Assembly (NCBI GenBank): GCA_024867545.1
Contig: JANFNE010000020.1
Coordinates: 1,054,001-1,118,000 of the forward strand
Direction of reading: 5' to 3'
Source: Phytopythium helicoides
Lineage: Eukaryota > Oomycota > Peronosporomycetes > Pythiales > Pythiaceae
DNA length: 64,000 nt
Part shown: positions 30,026 to 40,893 of the stretch, piece after piece
Position numbering within the stretch: position 1 is the first letter of the stretch
Layout: each line of letters opens with the position of its first letter
Program-made: the position numbers and the translations under genes
The notes under the pieces: generated by a model
Told to the model about the DNA's origin: nothing
Databases searched by the model: none
Seen by the model: the letters and a program-made list of their open reading frames with translations, nothing else

Positions 30026-31072
30026 TTATTCGGTCTTGCGCTTTTTGCTCGAGGCTGCAGCGGAGGTTTCCGCCTTCTTGCTCTTTTTTGGCTCTTTGGG
30101 CTTGAGCGGCGCGAACGTCATTCGGTGGATCGCGGTCGCCCCGAGCTTGGCAATGGCAGCCATGTGCGCGGCCGTTGGGTAGCCCTTGTGCTGTGCGAGG
30201 CCGTATCCTGGATACTGCTCATCGTACTCGCGCATGAGGCGATCACGCGTCACCTTGGCAATGATCGATGCTGCAGCGATGGCAAACACTTTCGAGTCGC
30301 CCTTGATGACGAACGATGCCTTGACGTTCGCCGCGCCACCGTCAGCGAACGGAGCCGGCAGACGGTTGCCGTCGACAAACACATAATCTGCCCGTGCATC
30401 GGACGGCATCGCGTCGACTGCCAGAGCCATGGACTCGAGCGACGCCTGCAAAATGTTGATCTCGTCGATGCGCTGCGCCGAGTTGACCTGTACAACATCA
30501 AGACACTTCGGTCAGCAGCCAGTCAACACCTCTCCAACCCAACTCCACAAGCGAGCAGCACGTACGTGGACGGCATAGCGGACTCGCGGGTGGGTCGTGA
30601 GCTGTTCGAACAGCGCTTCACGCTGGGGCTCGGACAGTTTCTTGCTGTCGTGCACGCCCTCGATGCTCACGTCGGTCGGTACAAAGCACGCTGCGGCCAC
30701 CACTGGCCCAGCCAGCGGTCCTCTCCCGGCCTCATCGACGCCCACCACGCAGCGAAACCCGGCCTTCTCCTTCTCGAGCTCGTACGTCCTCGGTAGCGTC
30801 CCGTGCGGGAACTTGACGCCCTCCTCACCGCCCCCTGAGGCCGCTGGAGCCTTGCGCGGCCGACCGCGACGCTGCTTGGGAGCGGCCGGTTCGTCGCTCA
30901 CAGAGGGAGCTGGAGGCTCGGAATTGGCCGCTGCGGAGCTCGAGATGCCCGCAGCAAGTCGAGCAGAGCGCCGTCTGCCCACGTGGGCGCTGGCCGCGAT
31001 CACGGCCGCCGCTTGCCGCGCCGCCGCGCGCTCCGCCCGCATGTCTACCTGTCTGTCGGTTCGATGGCTCAC
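30026..31072 (-). CDS. Ribonuclease HII (bacterial-type rnhB fold) with basic N-terminal extension
   Basis: Cleaves RNA in RNA-DNA hybrids and at single ribonucleotides. Exons on the minus strand: 31072-30566 and 30487-30026, 322 residues. The catalytic domain has [56 protein letters not shown] and [18 protein letters not shown], then [15 protein letters not shown]. These are RNase HII signatures closer to bacterial rnhB than to eukaryotic RNASEH2A. An N-terminal extension of about 95 residues is rich in Ala, Arg and Ser and has an AT-hook-like [10 protein letters not shown]. The C terminus is lysine-rich (KKSKKAETS... KKRKTE), which could serve in nuclear or organelle targeting. Divergent from the Asp-tRNA synthetase gene. 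Confidence 0.9.
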
Positions 31073-31319
31073 ACGAATGGCAATAAAAACGTGTGGCTTT
31101 CAGTTTCAGCCAATCCCATCCCGTCAACCCAGTTTTAACCTCTTGTGATTGGTTGAAACGCGTCAATACCGTCGTCACATGTCGCAGGAAACGTTCTTGT
31201 GGGCCACACTCGGGAGGGACGAGGAGGGGAGACGTGGGTTTCGAGCCAATCGCTGACAGCGCTCACTATCCGATCCGCCCAGTGGCCCCCCGCCTGTCTC
31301 GCCGATCTTCCTGTCCGCC
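31073..31319. promoter_or_regulatory. Divergent promoter of RNase HII and AspRS with three CCAAT boxes
   Basis: CCAAT or its complement occurs at about 31109 (AGCCAATCC), 31147 (GATTGGTT) and 31244 (AGCCAATCG) within the 247 bases separating two divergent starts. The spacing serves both genes. Confidence 0.55.
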
Positions 31320-32938
31320 ATGGCCGACGCCGCTGCTGCTCCCCCAGCGCCCAAGAAGCTCACGAAGAAGGAGCTGCGCATTCTCGAGCGCCAGAAGGCC
31401 GCGGTGCGTTCGATCGCCGCTTTTCCGGCTCGAAACGGCCCACTAACGCGCGCGTTGGACCCGAAATGCTGCAGGCCGCGGCCGCCGCGCCAAAGCTGAC
31501 GGAGGAGTACGGCGAGCTGCCGCTCATCCAGTCGCAGAAGAAGAACGACAAGACGTACCGCCCCGTGGAGGAGCTGCATGCTGAGCTGCAGGGCGAGAGC
31601 TTCTGGGTGCGCGGCTTCCTGCAGTCGGTGCGCGCCAAGTCCAAGATCGCGTTCATCGTGCTGCGCGAGAAGACGGCCACCATTCAGGCCGTGCTGCAGG
31701 AGAGCGACACCGTGTCGCGCGACATGATCAAGTTCGCGGCCGCCATCCCCAAGGAGTCGGTCGTCGAGGCGCTCGTCACGCTCACGGTGCCTTCCAGCCC
31801 CGTGCTCAGCACCACGCAGACGGATGTCGAGCTCAGCGTGCAGAAGCTCTTCGTCGTCAGCAAGGCGCTGCCGCACCTGCCGTTCCAGGTCGAGGACGCC
31901 ATGCGCCCCGACGCGCTGCTCAAGGCCGAGGGATCCACCTACGTCGACGTCGGCCTCGACACGCGTCTCAACAACCGCGCTCTCGACCTGCGCACGCCCG
32001 CCAACCAGGCCATCATGCGCACGCAGGCTGCCGTCAGCAAGCTCTTCCGCGAGTTCCTCGACTCGCGTGGGTTTGTCGAGATCCACACGCCCAAGCTTGT
32101 TGGCGGTGCGTCCGAGGGCGGCGCCAACTGCTTCACGCTCAAGTACTTTGACCAGGACGCCGCGCTTGCGCAGAGCCCGCAGCTCTACAAGCAGATGGCG
32201 TGCGCTGTCGCTGGCCTTGAGCGCGTGTACGAAATCGGCCCAGTCTTCCGCGCTGAGAACTCGAACACGCACCGCCACATGTGCGAGTTCATGGGTCTTG
32301 ATCTCGAGATGACCATCAAGGCGCACTACCACGAGGTGCTCGAGGTCTTCTCGGACCTGTTCATTTACATCTTTGACAACCTCACGGAGCGCTACTCGAA
32401 GGAGCTGGCCATCATTAACGAGCAGCACCCGTTCGAGCCGCTTCAGTACAAGAAGCCGTCGGTCATTGTGACGTTCGAGGAGGGTGTCAAGATGCTGAAA
32501 GAGGCTGGCGCCAACCAGGAGTTCGAGGACGACCTCACGACTGAGAATGAGAAGTGGCTAGGCCGCCTCGTCAAGGAGAAGTACGGCACGGACTTCTACA
32601 TCCTCGACAAGTTCCCGCTGCCCGTGCGTCCGTTCTACACGATGCCGGACCCGAGCGACAAGCGCTGGAGCAACTCGTTCGACATTATGATCCGTGGCGA
32701 GGAGATCGTGTCGGGTGCTCAGCGTGTGCACGACGCCGGTCTGCTCGAGGAGCGCATGAAGGCGCTTGGCGTGCCCCAGGAGTCGGCCAAGAACTACATC
32801 GACTCGTTCCGCCTCGGTGCCCTTCCTCACGGTGGCGGTGGCGTTGGCCTCGAGCGTGTCGTTATGCTGTACCTCGGCCTGGGCAACATTCGCAAGGCCT
32901 CCATGTTCCCGCGTGACCCCAAGCGGCTGTTCCCGTAA
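31320..32938 (+). CDS. DARS1: Aspartyl-tRNA synthetase, cytosolic
   Basis: Charges tRNA-Asp in the cytosol. Exons 31320-31403 and 31475-32938, 515 residues. A Lys/Ala-rich N-terminal helix (KKLTKKELRILERQKAA), typical of eukaryotic class II synthetases, precedes the OB-fold anticodon domain (FWVRGFLQSVRAKSKIAFIV). The class II core follows: motif 1 (FLDSRGFVEIHTPKL), a flipping-loop region with GGASEGGANCF, motif 2 (FRAENSNTHRHMCEF) and motif 3 (GGGVGLERVVMLYLGLGNIR). The end RDPKRLFP is the eukaryotic/archaeal AspRS hallmark. The intron donor is GTGCGT and the acceptor TGCAG. Confidence 0.96.
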
Positions 32939-33539
32939 ACGCGTTGCTGCCATTGTGCTCGGCAAGGCGATCGCCAACTCTCGTGGTTGTTGCCTTGCTG
33001 GTGTCTTTAGTAGGTTCTGCTTGCAAAAGCTGTGCGGTGCGCTCATTAGATCGGCGCCACACAACAATATATCGGCACTTTGATATGATTTCTCCATTGG
33101 TGTCTTCTTCGTCATCGACTGTCGGCATCGTCGTCACTCTGCTTGCAAATGCACAGGACAATCAGAATGCTGTCAATATCGATGGCACGATGCTCACATA
33201 CGTCTTGATATTCGTCACCAAGCAGAGAAAAACCGCCAGTTCGGGCGTTCTTTGGTCGAGAGCTCGTCTCCAGAGGTTTTCGATCGCGTAGAAAGCAGAA
33301 GTAGCCGTAGAAGACACTTAACGGGCTGAGAAATGCAAACCTCGGGTTGTCTCCAAGGCGAACCTGCAAGACCTCTCCGTTCAGACTCGACCATGCATTA
33401 AAAAGAATTACCTCACGCTTGGTACCTTCATCATGACTTCTAGCTGGGGGTTTCCGCGCACTTTGTCGGCTGTCGCTTGAATGATGTTGTGGCGCCTCAG
33501 TGTCTTTGGCTGTGTTTGGAGTAGCGTGTGAGCATCAAT
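32939..33539. other. Intergenic region between convergent genes
   Basis: Contains the 3' flanks of AspRS and of the SWAP-N protein gene. Composition is AT-richer than its neighbours. No gene or repeat recognised. Confidence 0.4.
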
Positions 33540-34121
33540 TCAATACCTAGTCCTCAGCGTCTGCCTTACCACCCGAACATCGCTCGGAACATTAAATGAC
33601 ACTGCGAAAGGCTCTCCATCAGCCTCTTCCTCATCTCCATCCACTGTGCTGTCGTCTCTGACTTTTTTCTCGTTGTCTTCGGGGTACTCGTACGGAAAGC
33701 GGTTCTCAACATTGACGTCCTCTTGCGCTTCCTCATCCGGAAACTCCTCGATGTAGTCGCCAAACCGCAGTCGGTGCAACTCCTCAGACCGTGGGGACTT
33801 ATCACCAACTTCTCCATCACCTCGATCTTCTTCCTCTCCGCCACTCTCACCGTCACGCCCACCGCCCTCCCTCTTGCGTTTCTTGAGCTGCCGGAATTGC
33901 GCGTGGTCGTCCAGCAAATTGCGCGCGTCGAAGCGGTCGACCAGCAATCCGCGGTCCTCGCCGCGCCACGGGATCAGATGGCGCTCCTGGTGCAGCTCCC
34001 ACGCAGCTGACGGGTCGTCAAATACCTCGCACGCGTACCCGCGCACCTCCAGGCCCCAGTCGTCAGCAGAGTTTGCGTCGTCTGCGCCATCGTCTGCCAT
34101 GGTTGTCACCACCTTTTCCAC
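33540..34121 (-). CDS. Short acidic protein with SWAP-N (DRY_EERY-type) domain
   Basis: 193 residues, single exon. Residues about 22-72 (VRGYACEVFDDPSAAWELHQ, HLIPWRGEDRGLLVDRFDAR) match the N-terminal domain of SFSWAP/CLASRP splicing regulators, in which a GYACK..F..D....LIPW.GD...IDR.D.R pattern is diagnostic. The rest is acidic with a basic patch (LKKRKREGGG) and DYIEEFPDEE. Family members usually continue into SURP or RS domains, which are missing here, so this is a stand-alone domain or a lineage-specific short form. The start could be the later ATG at 34100 (MADDGADD). It follows the SCI1-like RS-protein gene on the same strand, 102 bases downstream of its stop. Confidence 0.65.
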   Translation of the reverse strand: MEKVVTTMADDGADDANSADDWGLEVRGYACEVFDDPSAAWELHQERHLIPWRGEDRGLLVDRFDARNLLDDHAQFRQLKKRKREGGGRDGESGGEEEDRGDGEVGDKSPRSEELHRLRFGDYIEEFPDEEAQEDVNVENRFPYEYPEDNEKKVRDDSTVDGDEEEADGEPFAVSFNVPSDVRVVRQTLRTRY

Positions 34122-34223
34122 TTGTAGCTCTTCGGTTTTAGAGTTTCTTTTAGCCCTGTTCCTATCTAATCGACTGCGATTGGCCTGTCGGCAATGCCGC
34201 CATCACACCCAACCAATCGATGG
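34122..34223. promoter_or_regulatory. Short promoter region with two CCAAT boxes
   Basis: Between the stop of the RS-rich gene and the start of the SWAP-N gene. GATTGGCC lies at 34178-34185 and CCAAT at about 34213. Both fall 60-95 bases upstream of the SWAP-N start. Confidence 0.5.
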
Positions 34224-35333
34224 CTAGTAGCGGCGCTTGTCTTCTTCGTCGGCCTTGTTGAGGAGCTGCTCGAGGCGGCGAGCCTCGGCGACGTTGCCCG
34301 ACTTGTAGTGCATCTGCATCTCGGCGCGCAAGTTCTCCTGGTGGCGCATGGCATCAATTTTGTCCTTGTCCATGGTCTGCAGCACCAGGCGGAACTCTTC
34401 CTGCTCCTGCTTCTCACGAGCCTCGCGGCGCTCGCGACGCACACGCTCCTCGTCCTCCAGCGCGCCGAGCGACTCAGACGCGGCCGCCATCTTCTTGTGA
34501 GCGCGCCGCTGCTGCTTCTGGTAATGCTGCAGCTCGTACTTTTCAATGTCGTAGTACTTTTCGTGCGGCAGCGTGCACGTGTTGTAGTCCTCCATGTACT
34601 CCTTGAAGAGCTCCATGGCCTCCCACTTGGGGCCGTTGAAGTCGGCGATCTAGCAGGGTAGGCACCGGATTAGAACACTAGCCTAGCATATGCAGACACG
34701 CCCGCTTGCTCGCACCTTCTTGATGTCGCGCAGCCAGGCTTGGAAGGACACGCTCTTGGCGTGGAAGTCGGACTCGCGGAGGATGCCGTACTTGCCGTAC
34801 TCGTTCTGGTTGACAGCGTGCGAGCTCCTGCTGCTCTTCTTGCTCTTCTTCTTCTTGTTGTGCTCCTTCTTGTGCTTCTTCTTCCTGCTCTTCTTCCTGT
34901 CACTGCTGTCACGCTTGCGCTTCTTGCTCTTGTGCTTGCGATGTCGTCGGCGACTGTCCTCCGACGAAGCGTCGGACTCGGATTCGCTGCTATCCGACGA
35001 CGACGAGCGTCGAGAAGCAGAAGACGACGAAGAAGACACCGACCGACTCCTCCGCTTGCGCCTGTGGCTGCTGCGATTGCGCCGCTTGTCGTCCGCCTCC
35101 GAGTCCGAGTCCACGACCGTCCACATGCGCGAGCGGTGCTCCACCTCCTTGCGGTTCGCCGCCTTCTGCCGGTCCGCACTGCCCTCGCGGCTCCGCGATC
35201 GGCGACCGCGACGCTCATGGCGACCAGCAGAGCGCGAGTGCGAGCGGCTACGGCTACGGCTGCGTCGGCGCTCGCTGCGGCCTCGTGGGCTGCGGCTGCG
35301 GCGCCGGTCGTCGCGGCTCGAGGAGGTCGTCAT
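34224..35333 (-). CDS. RS-rich nuclear protein with SCI1/NKAP-like conserved C-terminal motif
   Basis: 347 residues. Exons on the minus strand: 35333-34716 and 34649-34224. The N-terminal half is an Arg/Ser domain (RRSRSRSRSHSRS and serine runs), then Lys-rich (KKKHKKEHNKKKKSKK). The conserved block begins EYGKYGILRESDFHAKSVSF followed by QAWL and continues into the second exon (AMELFKEYMEDYNTCTLPHE then KYYDIEKYE). This resembles the conserved part of plant style cell-cycle inhibitor 1 proteins and related small nuclear RS proteins. The end is a charged helix (EEERVRRERREAREKQEQEE-like). Nuclear, probably splicing-linked; function inferred. The frame is open further upstream, but the ATG at 35333 begins the RS domain and fits best. 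Confidence 0.7.
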
Positions 35334-35759
35334 GCAGCTTTTGCGTAGCTCTTCGTGGTGGCTGATAAATGGCAATTCTTTTTGGCTTCCATTTGTCTTT
35401 TTAAAAAATGATACTTTTGTACGTGCGGCGCACATGTCGCAAGAGTTGACCTGCGGAACTCGCAAGGAGCGCCTCAACCGTCGCGTTCTCGTAAACCAAC
35501 TGAACATCTTCCTACGCAGGGTATTCATTCCAGCAGTTCCCAAAACCATACAACTCCTATACAATCCACCATGGCTGTCGGCGCCGCGTACTCCATTCTG
35601 CAGGTTCTTTGCCGATCCAAATGAAGGATTCGGCGAGCGTTCGCGCCTCACTTGTCTTCAGTATAGCCAGCGCCGCTTTATCCCCGAGGGCAAAAGGGCA
35701 ACACTTCCCATCTCGGTCCGACGGGGCGACGCCGTCGTGGCCGACCGGCGGCGCTCGGC
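35334..35759. promoter_or_regulatory. Divergent upstream region of the RS protein and GRAM-VASt genes
   Basis: 426 bases separate the two opposite starts. The left half is AT-rich (TTTTTAAAAAATG near 35398-35410). No CCAAT box seen and no gene recognised. Confidence 0.35.
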
Positions 35760-38308
35760 ATGGAGCTGGCGGCGCTGCGGCCCAAGCTGCTGGGCGCGGA
35801 GGTGAGCGAGGGCTCGGCCTGCTCGAGCTCGTCGGGCTCGAGCGCGTCGGCGGGCTCGAGCCAGCGAGGAGACAGGCGCGACGCGTACCGGCGGCACCGC
35901 AAGCCGCGGCCGGGCAGCGGCTCCTCCTCGAGCCGGCGGCACACGATGAGCAACGAGAGCGCGCGCTCGGGCAGCTCGCGCGGCAGCTCGGCGGCCGACG
36001 GCGCGGAGCTGAACCTGCCGCTGGGCCGCGAGTTCCTGCCGCTGCCGCACGAGGAGGACGCGGGCGACGACGTGGACGAGCTGCGCCGCGAGGTGCTGTG
36101 CAAGCTCTTCGAGCTGCCAGAGTGCACGGCGTTCTACCAAGGTGCGCTTGCAGACCGCGAGGGCGACTGGATGATTGCGCGCGCTGCCTTTTCTGACCGC
36201 CTGCTGACACGCCCGAGCAGACTTTTCCTGCGCCATCGCGGCGTCGCTTGCCATGCACGGACGCATGTACCCGACGAGCTCACACGTGTGCTTCTACTCG
36301 AACGTGTTCGGCCGCGAGAGAAAGGTCAGTGACTTGCCCTGCACCGCTGGATGCTGACCCGGAGCGAGCGAGGTGTCGCGTGCTGGATCAACCCCCCAGA
36401 CGCGTGGCTGGCTGCTTGAACTCGGTGGAACGAGCGCTGTCGCATCGTGCACAGTGGCTCGACGAGCCCAGCGCTCTATGCGGCGGCGAGGCGAGTGAAT
36501 CCTCGCTCGCTCCGTCTCTACCCTGCGGCCGGTCACGGTGTTGACAGGTCGGTCCACCCTGTATCCGCGTCTAACGCTCTGCTGTGTGCTGCCGCGTTCT
36601 CTCTCTCCTAGATTTTGATCCCCTACGAGACCATTTCAGAACTGGACAAGACCACCACCATGGTCTTCCAGAGCGCGCTGCGCATCCGCACGACCGACGG
36701 CAAGGAAGACTACACATTCACGAGCTTCTGGGGCAACAACCGTGACAGCTGCTACGACCTCATCGCCAAGACGCGCGAGCGCGTGCTCCGAGAAATTCGG
36801 CCGACGGTCGTTCAAGGTATCAAGCGTATCGCCTGCGGCTCCCCGAGTGCCCAGACGTTCAACTGCGGCGGGACAGAGGAAGCCGTACAAACACCGGAAT
36901 CGGACCGAACAGAGTCCCCAACTTCTCCTGCTGGCAGCCGCAGCTCAATGCAGAGCGTTGAGCACGAAGCGCACACGAAGGATGCACCAAAGGAGACTCC
37001 TGCTCAGGAAGCCAACGCAGCCAGCACCTCTGACCAGACCGAGCAACCAGCAACCCCTACTGAAGTTGCGCAGACTGCCTCTGAAAAAGCTGAAAAGATT
37101 ACTCCAGGCTCCAGCAATGTCACACCAGGAACAATCCCGTGCCTTCCGCGCCAGCGCAGTGTGGTGTCGGATGTCAACTCCATCGCTCCAAAGGATGACG
37201 CGATGACGCATATTCTGGACGAAACGTTCCCTATGTCTGTGGATGAATTTATGAGCACCTTCTTCCTCGACAATGCCCCTTTCGGTATGGACAAGTATGG
37301 TGAGCGGACAGGGTCGACGGAGATCACGGTAAACCCGTGGATGACGCCACTAGAGAGCGAGGCATCCTTCGGTACGTGATGAATATTTTGAAACGGAGAT
37401 ATCCTGGCAAACAAGAGTCTTACAATGCTCGCGCAGGGATGACCCGTTCATTGCAGTTTCGAGTGCCTGTAGAAGCACCTATTGGACCCAAGTCGTCTCG
37501 AGTGGATGTGGTGCGTTGCAATCCTTTCTCCTCTCTCAAATTTGTACGCTCAGCTGACATAATTGTTTGAAATGTGCAGCTCCAATGTCTTAAAACTGAG
37601 CGTCATGTGCGAGTCGTTGAAACATCGACGCGAGTCGTGGATATCCCCTACGGTGACTACTTTAGCGTTGAAGATCGCTGGACAATTGTTCCTGACGTAA
37701 ACAACCCGAAGCAGTGCAAGGTCACCATCGAGCTCAAGGTTCGTGACCGTCTCAATCTTCTGTGTATGGAGAATGAGGTTATCAACTAATAATGCCCCAT
37801 GCTACAGGTTGTTTTTGCCAAGTCGACGTTCTGGAAGTCGACGATCGAGAGCCGCGCGATCGGTGACAACAAAGCCAAGTGGAAAGAGTGGGTTGTGATG
37901 GCCAAGGAGTTCATCGCTTCCCAGAAAGAAGCTACCGCTATTGCCAAGCCGACGGACCAGCCGTCTTCCTCATCCTCCTCGAATCCGCCACTTTCGCGCG
38001 AGCCCTCAAGTGGGCACGACGAAGCTAGTCAACGTTATGGACGCTCCAAGTCGATTGGACAGGATCGCCATCGGTCAAGCCACCGCAGCCGTGGTCGCAG
38101 CAGTAGCCGTGCCATGATGTCGGTGCGCTCCCGTGACGCACGTGTCAAGGTGTTCCCGTGGATCCTGGTGCTGGTGCTGCTGTTCATCGTGGTGCGGTTG
38201 CAGGCGACGCTGTCGACGATCGAGTCATCTCTGGAGCTGACGTCGCTCCGCATGCTGGAGATGCAACAGCAACTGGCGCTCATCCAGCAGTCGACCTGTC
38301 CTTCTTGA
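35760..38308 (+). CDS. GRAM and VASt domain membrane protein (GRAMD1/Lam/Ysp2-type sterol-transfer family)
   Basis: 659 residues from exons 35760-36141, 36221-36324, 36612-37371, 37437-37510, 37580-37738 and 37808-38308, all in phase. A serine-rich N terminus precedes a GRAM domain (about 120-215: FSCAIAASLAMHGRMYPTSS, VCFYSNVFGRERKILIPYE, DYTFTSFWGNNRDSCYDLI). A Thr/Pro linker follows, then the START-like VASt domain (about 360-510: LDETFPMSVDEFMSTFFLD, RSLQFRVPVEAPIGPKSSR, YGDYFSVEDRWTI). A single membrane span lies near the C terminus (VFPWILVLVLLFIVVRL). This order matches ER-anchored contact-site sterol transporters of the Lam/ASTER family. The exons are easily missed because introns interrupt both domains. 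Confidence 0.9.
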
Positions 38309-38618
38309 AGCACTCCAGGGTGGCTTCCAGCCCACAAGAACAAATAGTAAAATAGCGATGCATGATGAAGTAGCTAGTGATATGAAATACAAGACTTGAG
38401 TAGGTCTGCGGTCCAATCCACTCGAGAGCTCGCCTCTCGTCACGCCCAGGCTGACGGAATTCTTTGCAGGTTGACGAGATGGCCATCGACGGTCATCAGC
38501 CATCATGTCCGATCAACCATCCCACTCTTACTGAGGGACCGCCACCAGGACCTCGGAGACCTCGGAGCTAGGTCATTCGAGAATCAACGCCGGAGCCAGC
38601 TTTCACGCCACGATCGAG

Positions 38619-39593
38619 ATGTCTTCTCCTGAGCATGGCGTTCCGAAGGACTGGACCGTCGACTCCATCCGATCGCTCAACGGACAAGTCATCATCATCA
38701 CCGGCGCCAACGCTGGCATCGGATATGAAGCAGCGCTCGCGTTAGCCAAGAAGGGAGCCCACGTCGTACTCGCGTGTCGAAACGCCGAACGAGCCAAGGC
38801 CGCAGCTGAGAAGATCGAAGGCGAGATCAAGGGCGTCGATGGCGCTGGTTCAGTGGAAGTGATGCTTCTTGACACGAGCAGTTTATCGAGTGTTCGAGCG
38901 TTCAGCGCTGCGTTTCGAGCGAAGCACTCGCGACTGGATGTTCTCATCAACAACGCTGGTGTGTTCGCAGTCCCCTTTGAACTTACCCCTGATGGGACGG
39001 AACGTCACTTTGCCACCAATCACCTGGGCCACTTTGTGCTCACGTTCGAGTTGCTAGACTTGCTGAAGTCGAGTGCTCCGTCGCGTATTGTAAACGTTAG
39101 CAGCAGCAACCATAAGTTCGCGTCGATCGTGCCTAAGGAGGAGATCGCTATGAACATCCCCGACAAGCTCTCTCCTGTTGGCGCCTACAGCCTCACGAAG
39201 CTTTACAATGTTCTCTTCACCAAGGAGCTGGCGCGTCGTCTGGAGGCCTCCAACATCTCCGGTGTAAAGGTGGTCGGGTGCCACCCGGGCATTACACGCA
39301 CGAATGCACTTCCTACAACAGCCGCCGAGAGCTCGGGAATCGCCAGCATCGTTTGGAAGCTCTTGCCGTGGCTACCTATTTTCCAGAAGGCGGAGGATGG
39401 AGCTCTGCCAACAATCTACGCCGCTACGGCTGGCAATATCCAGAACGCCGACTATTACGGCCCGCGGTTCCTCCATGTGTGGGGCTCGCCGGCGCTCGAG
39501 TCGCCCGCGGCGACAACGGACTCGAAGGAATTTGCGAAGGAGCTTTGGGAGGAAAGCGAGCGTATTGCGGGCATCTCATTCCTTGTCAAGTAG
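38619..39593 (+). CDS. Short-chain dehydrogenase/reductase, paralogue 1 of 4
   Basis: NAD(P)-dependent oxidoreductase of the retinol-dehydrogenase/WWOX-like SDR type, 324 residues, no intron. Rossmann glycine motif TGANAGIGYE, adenine-pocket D in LLDTSSL, NNAG, catalytic Ser in NVSSSNHKF and YSLTK (Tyr and Lys of the YxxxK motif). C-terminal family features GVKVVGCHPGITRT and ADYYGPRFLHVWG. The substrate is unknown. First member of an array of four in alternating orientation. Its first 330 coding bases differ from paralogue 3 at only four sites, and a further stretch (to about 39045) matches paralogue 4, while the rest diverges. Confidence 0.93.
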   Translation: MSSPEHGVPKDWTVDSIRSLNGQVIIITGANAGIGYEAALALAKKGAHVVLACRNAERAKAAAEKIEGEIKGVDGAGSVEVMLLDTSSLSSVRAFSAAFRAKHSRLDVLINNAGVFAVPFELTPDGTERHFATNHLGHFVLTFELLDLLKSSAPSRIVNVSSSNHKFASIVPKEEIAMNIPDKLSPVGAYSLTKLYNVLFTKELARRLEASNISGVKVVGCHPGITRTNALPTTAAESSGIASIVWKLLPWLPIFQKAEDGALPTIYAATAGNIQNADYYGPRFLHVWGSPALESPAATTDSKEFAKELWEESERIAGISFLVK

Positions 39594-39814
39594 ATGTGAT
39601 GCTGGATAGTCAGTCTGCCACCACCGAAGTGGTCCGATTAGTCGAAGATGCCACTTCAACTTATATTTTTGAATTTGAAGCGTAACGAAGTGAAATCAGT
39701 CAGCTCAATTACCGCTTAACCGTTAATTTCCCTACGCGGTGCTCATACTAGCTCGCTAGGAAATTGGCTATGTTTGCGTGTGAAGGCTACCAGTTTGTTT
39801 CCTCCCACGCCTAG

Positions 39815-40790
39815 CTTGGTTAAGGCTTCAGCGGCTCCGTCGTCTCCCTCATCGTCCTCATCTCCGTCGTCTCCATCGTCTCCGTCCAGTCCTTCATCAT
39901 CGTCGTCTCTGTAGTCTCCGCCGCTTTCTTCTTGCTAGCGCCGTGGCTAAACGCCCATTGCCTGTTAGCATTCGCCATCCTCCGTGAGTCTGCGCTCTGG
40001 TGGGGGACTCCAACTGAATCAACACGGCGCTGTCGAAGACTCTGCCTTGCTCCAACTGGTGAAACAGCGCAAGGAATGTCGAGTCGTCTGGCCGCGGAAA
40101 AGAGGATTGGCGAGCTTCTCAGGTCGGTCGTCGCCGCAGCTGCGAGCTGGAAGGTCGAGGCGTGACATGCAGTGTCGCTCCTAGTCTTCATGGTCGTCGT
40201 CGTTGGAAAGATCCGGCAGCTTGGGAGGCCCAGGGTCGAACTTGTCGGGAAAGTGCGGCCGCTTGGACTCCATCTTGCAAATTCCCGACTGAGAGAGGAA
40301 CGCTTGGACTTGAATGGCTAGCCCTTGCCGAGAGTGCAAGTTGAAGTCCTCAAACTTTCGTGACATCCCTCCCTTTTCACTTTCGAAATGAATTCAAAGT
40401 CAGACGAACTCGCATGAACGATAGAGGCAGGAGGATGAAGTCAGACGAACTCCATCCTCCTGCCTCTATCGTTCATGCGAGCAGCCAGGACTCGACACTT
40501 GATATTGCATGGAAGAACAGTCGCAAGCGGCAGAGCGAAGATGCAGGCTTGCGAACCTGTGGGTAGGCATCCACGATACAACTAATGAGCTCTCGGCAAG
40601 CCTTCTACGTGACCGAGGACTCCAGCAGCGTCTTCGCGCCACCAAGACAATCTACATGACGTTCAGCTCCTTGCTGGGTTCCAGGCTCTCCGTGCAAATG
40701 AGAAACAAAGCGATCGATCGCAGTCCATGGACTTATGTCGTATGATACGACGTTGGGAACCAAGGGCTTAACAAATCGCTTTTGATGTTC
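39815..40790 (-). repeat. Dispersed repeat, copy A
   Basis: Reverse-strand copy of a repeat also present at 49765-50040 and 56755-57575. Shared landmarks, read on the minus strand: a VPN...YDI-encoding start (about 40760), the segment AGGCTTGCCGAGAGCTCATT (about 40600), GGAATTTGCAAGATGGAGTC (about 40285, encoding ICKMESKRPHFP), TTGATTCAGTTGGAGTC (about 40020) and a GAGACGA-rich end (39820-39950). Frames are interrupted, so it looks like a decayed multi-copy gene or transposon. It lies between SDR paralogues 1 and 2. Confidence 0.7.
40409..40481. repeat. Perfect 29-bp inverted repeat with 15-nt loop
   Basis: The left arm (40409-40437, beginning CTCGCATGAACGATAGAGGC) is the exact reverse complement of the right arm (40453-40481). 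The loop (40438-40452) repeats the sequence found just left of the first arm (AAGTCAGACGAACT), so the inverted repeat is combined with a direct repeat. It sits inside repeat copy A and is absent from the other copies. Confidence 0.9.
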
Positions 40791-40893
40791 GTACAGCTTG
40801 GAGCCAACTTTGGAGCTCTGTGCCAAGCTCAATCTCACCATCCATCAAACCGAAATAGCAAATGCTTAGGTTGAAAATGGAACTCACACCGAG

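Noticed and set aside
31175..32428. 417-codon open frame on the minus strand
   Set aside because: Antisense to the Asp-tRNA synthetase, whose motifs are complete on the other strand.
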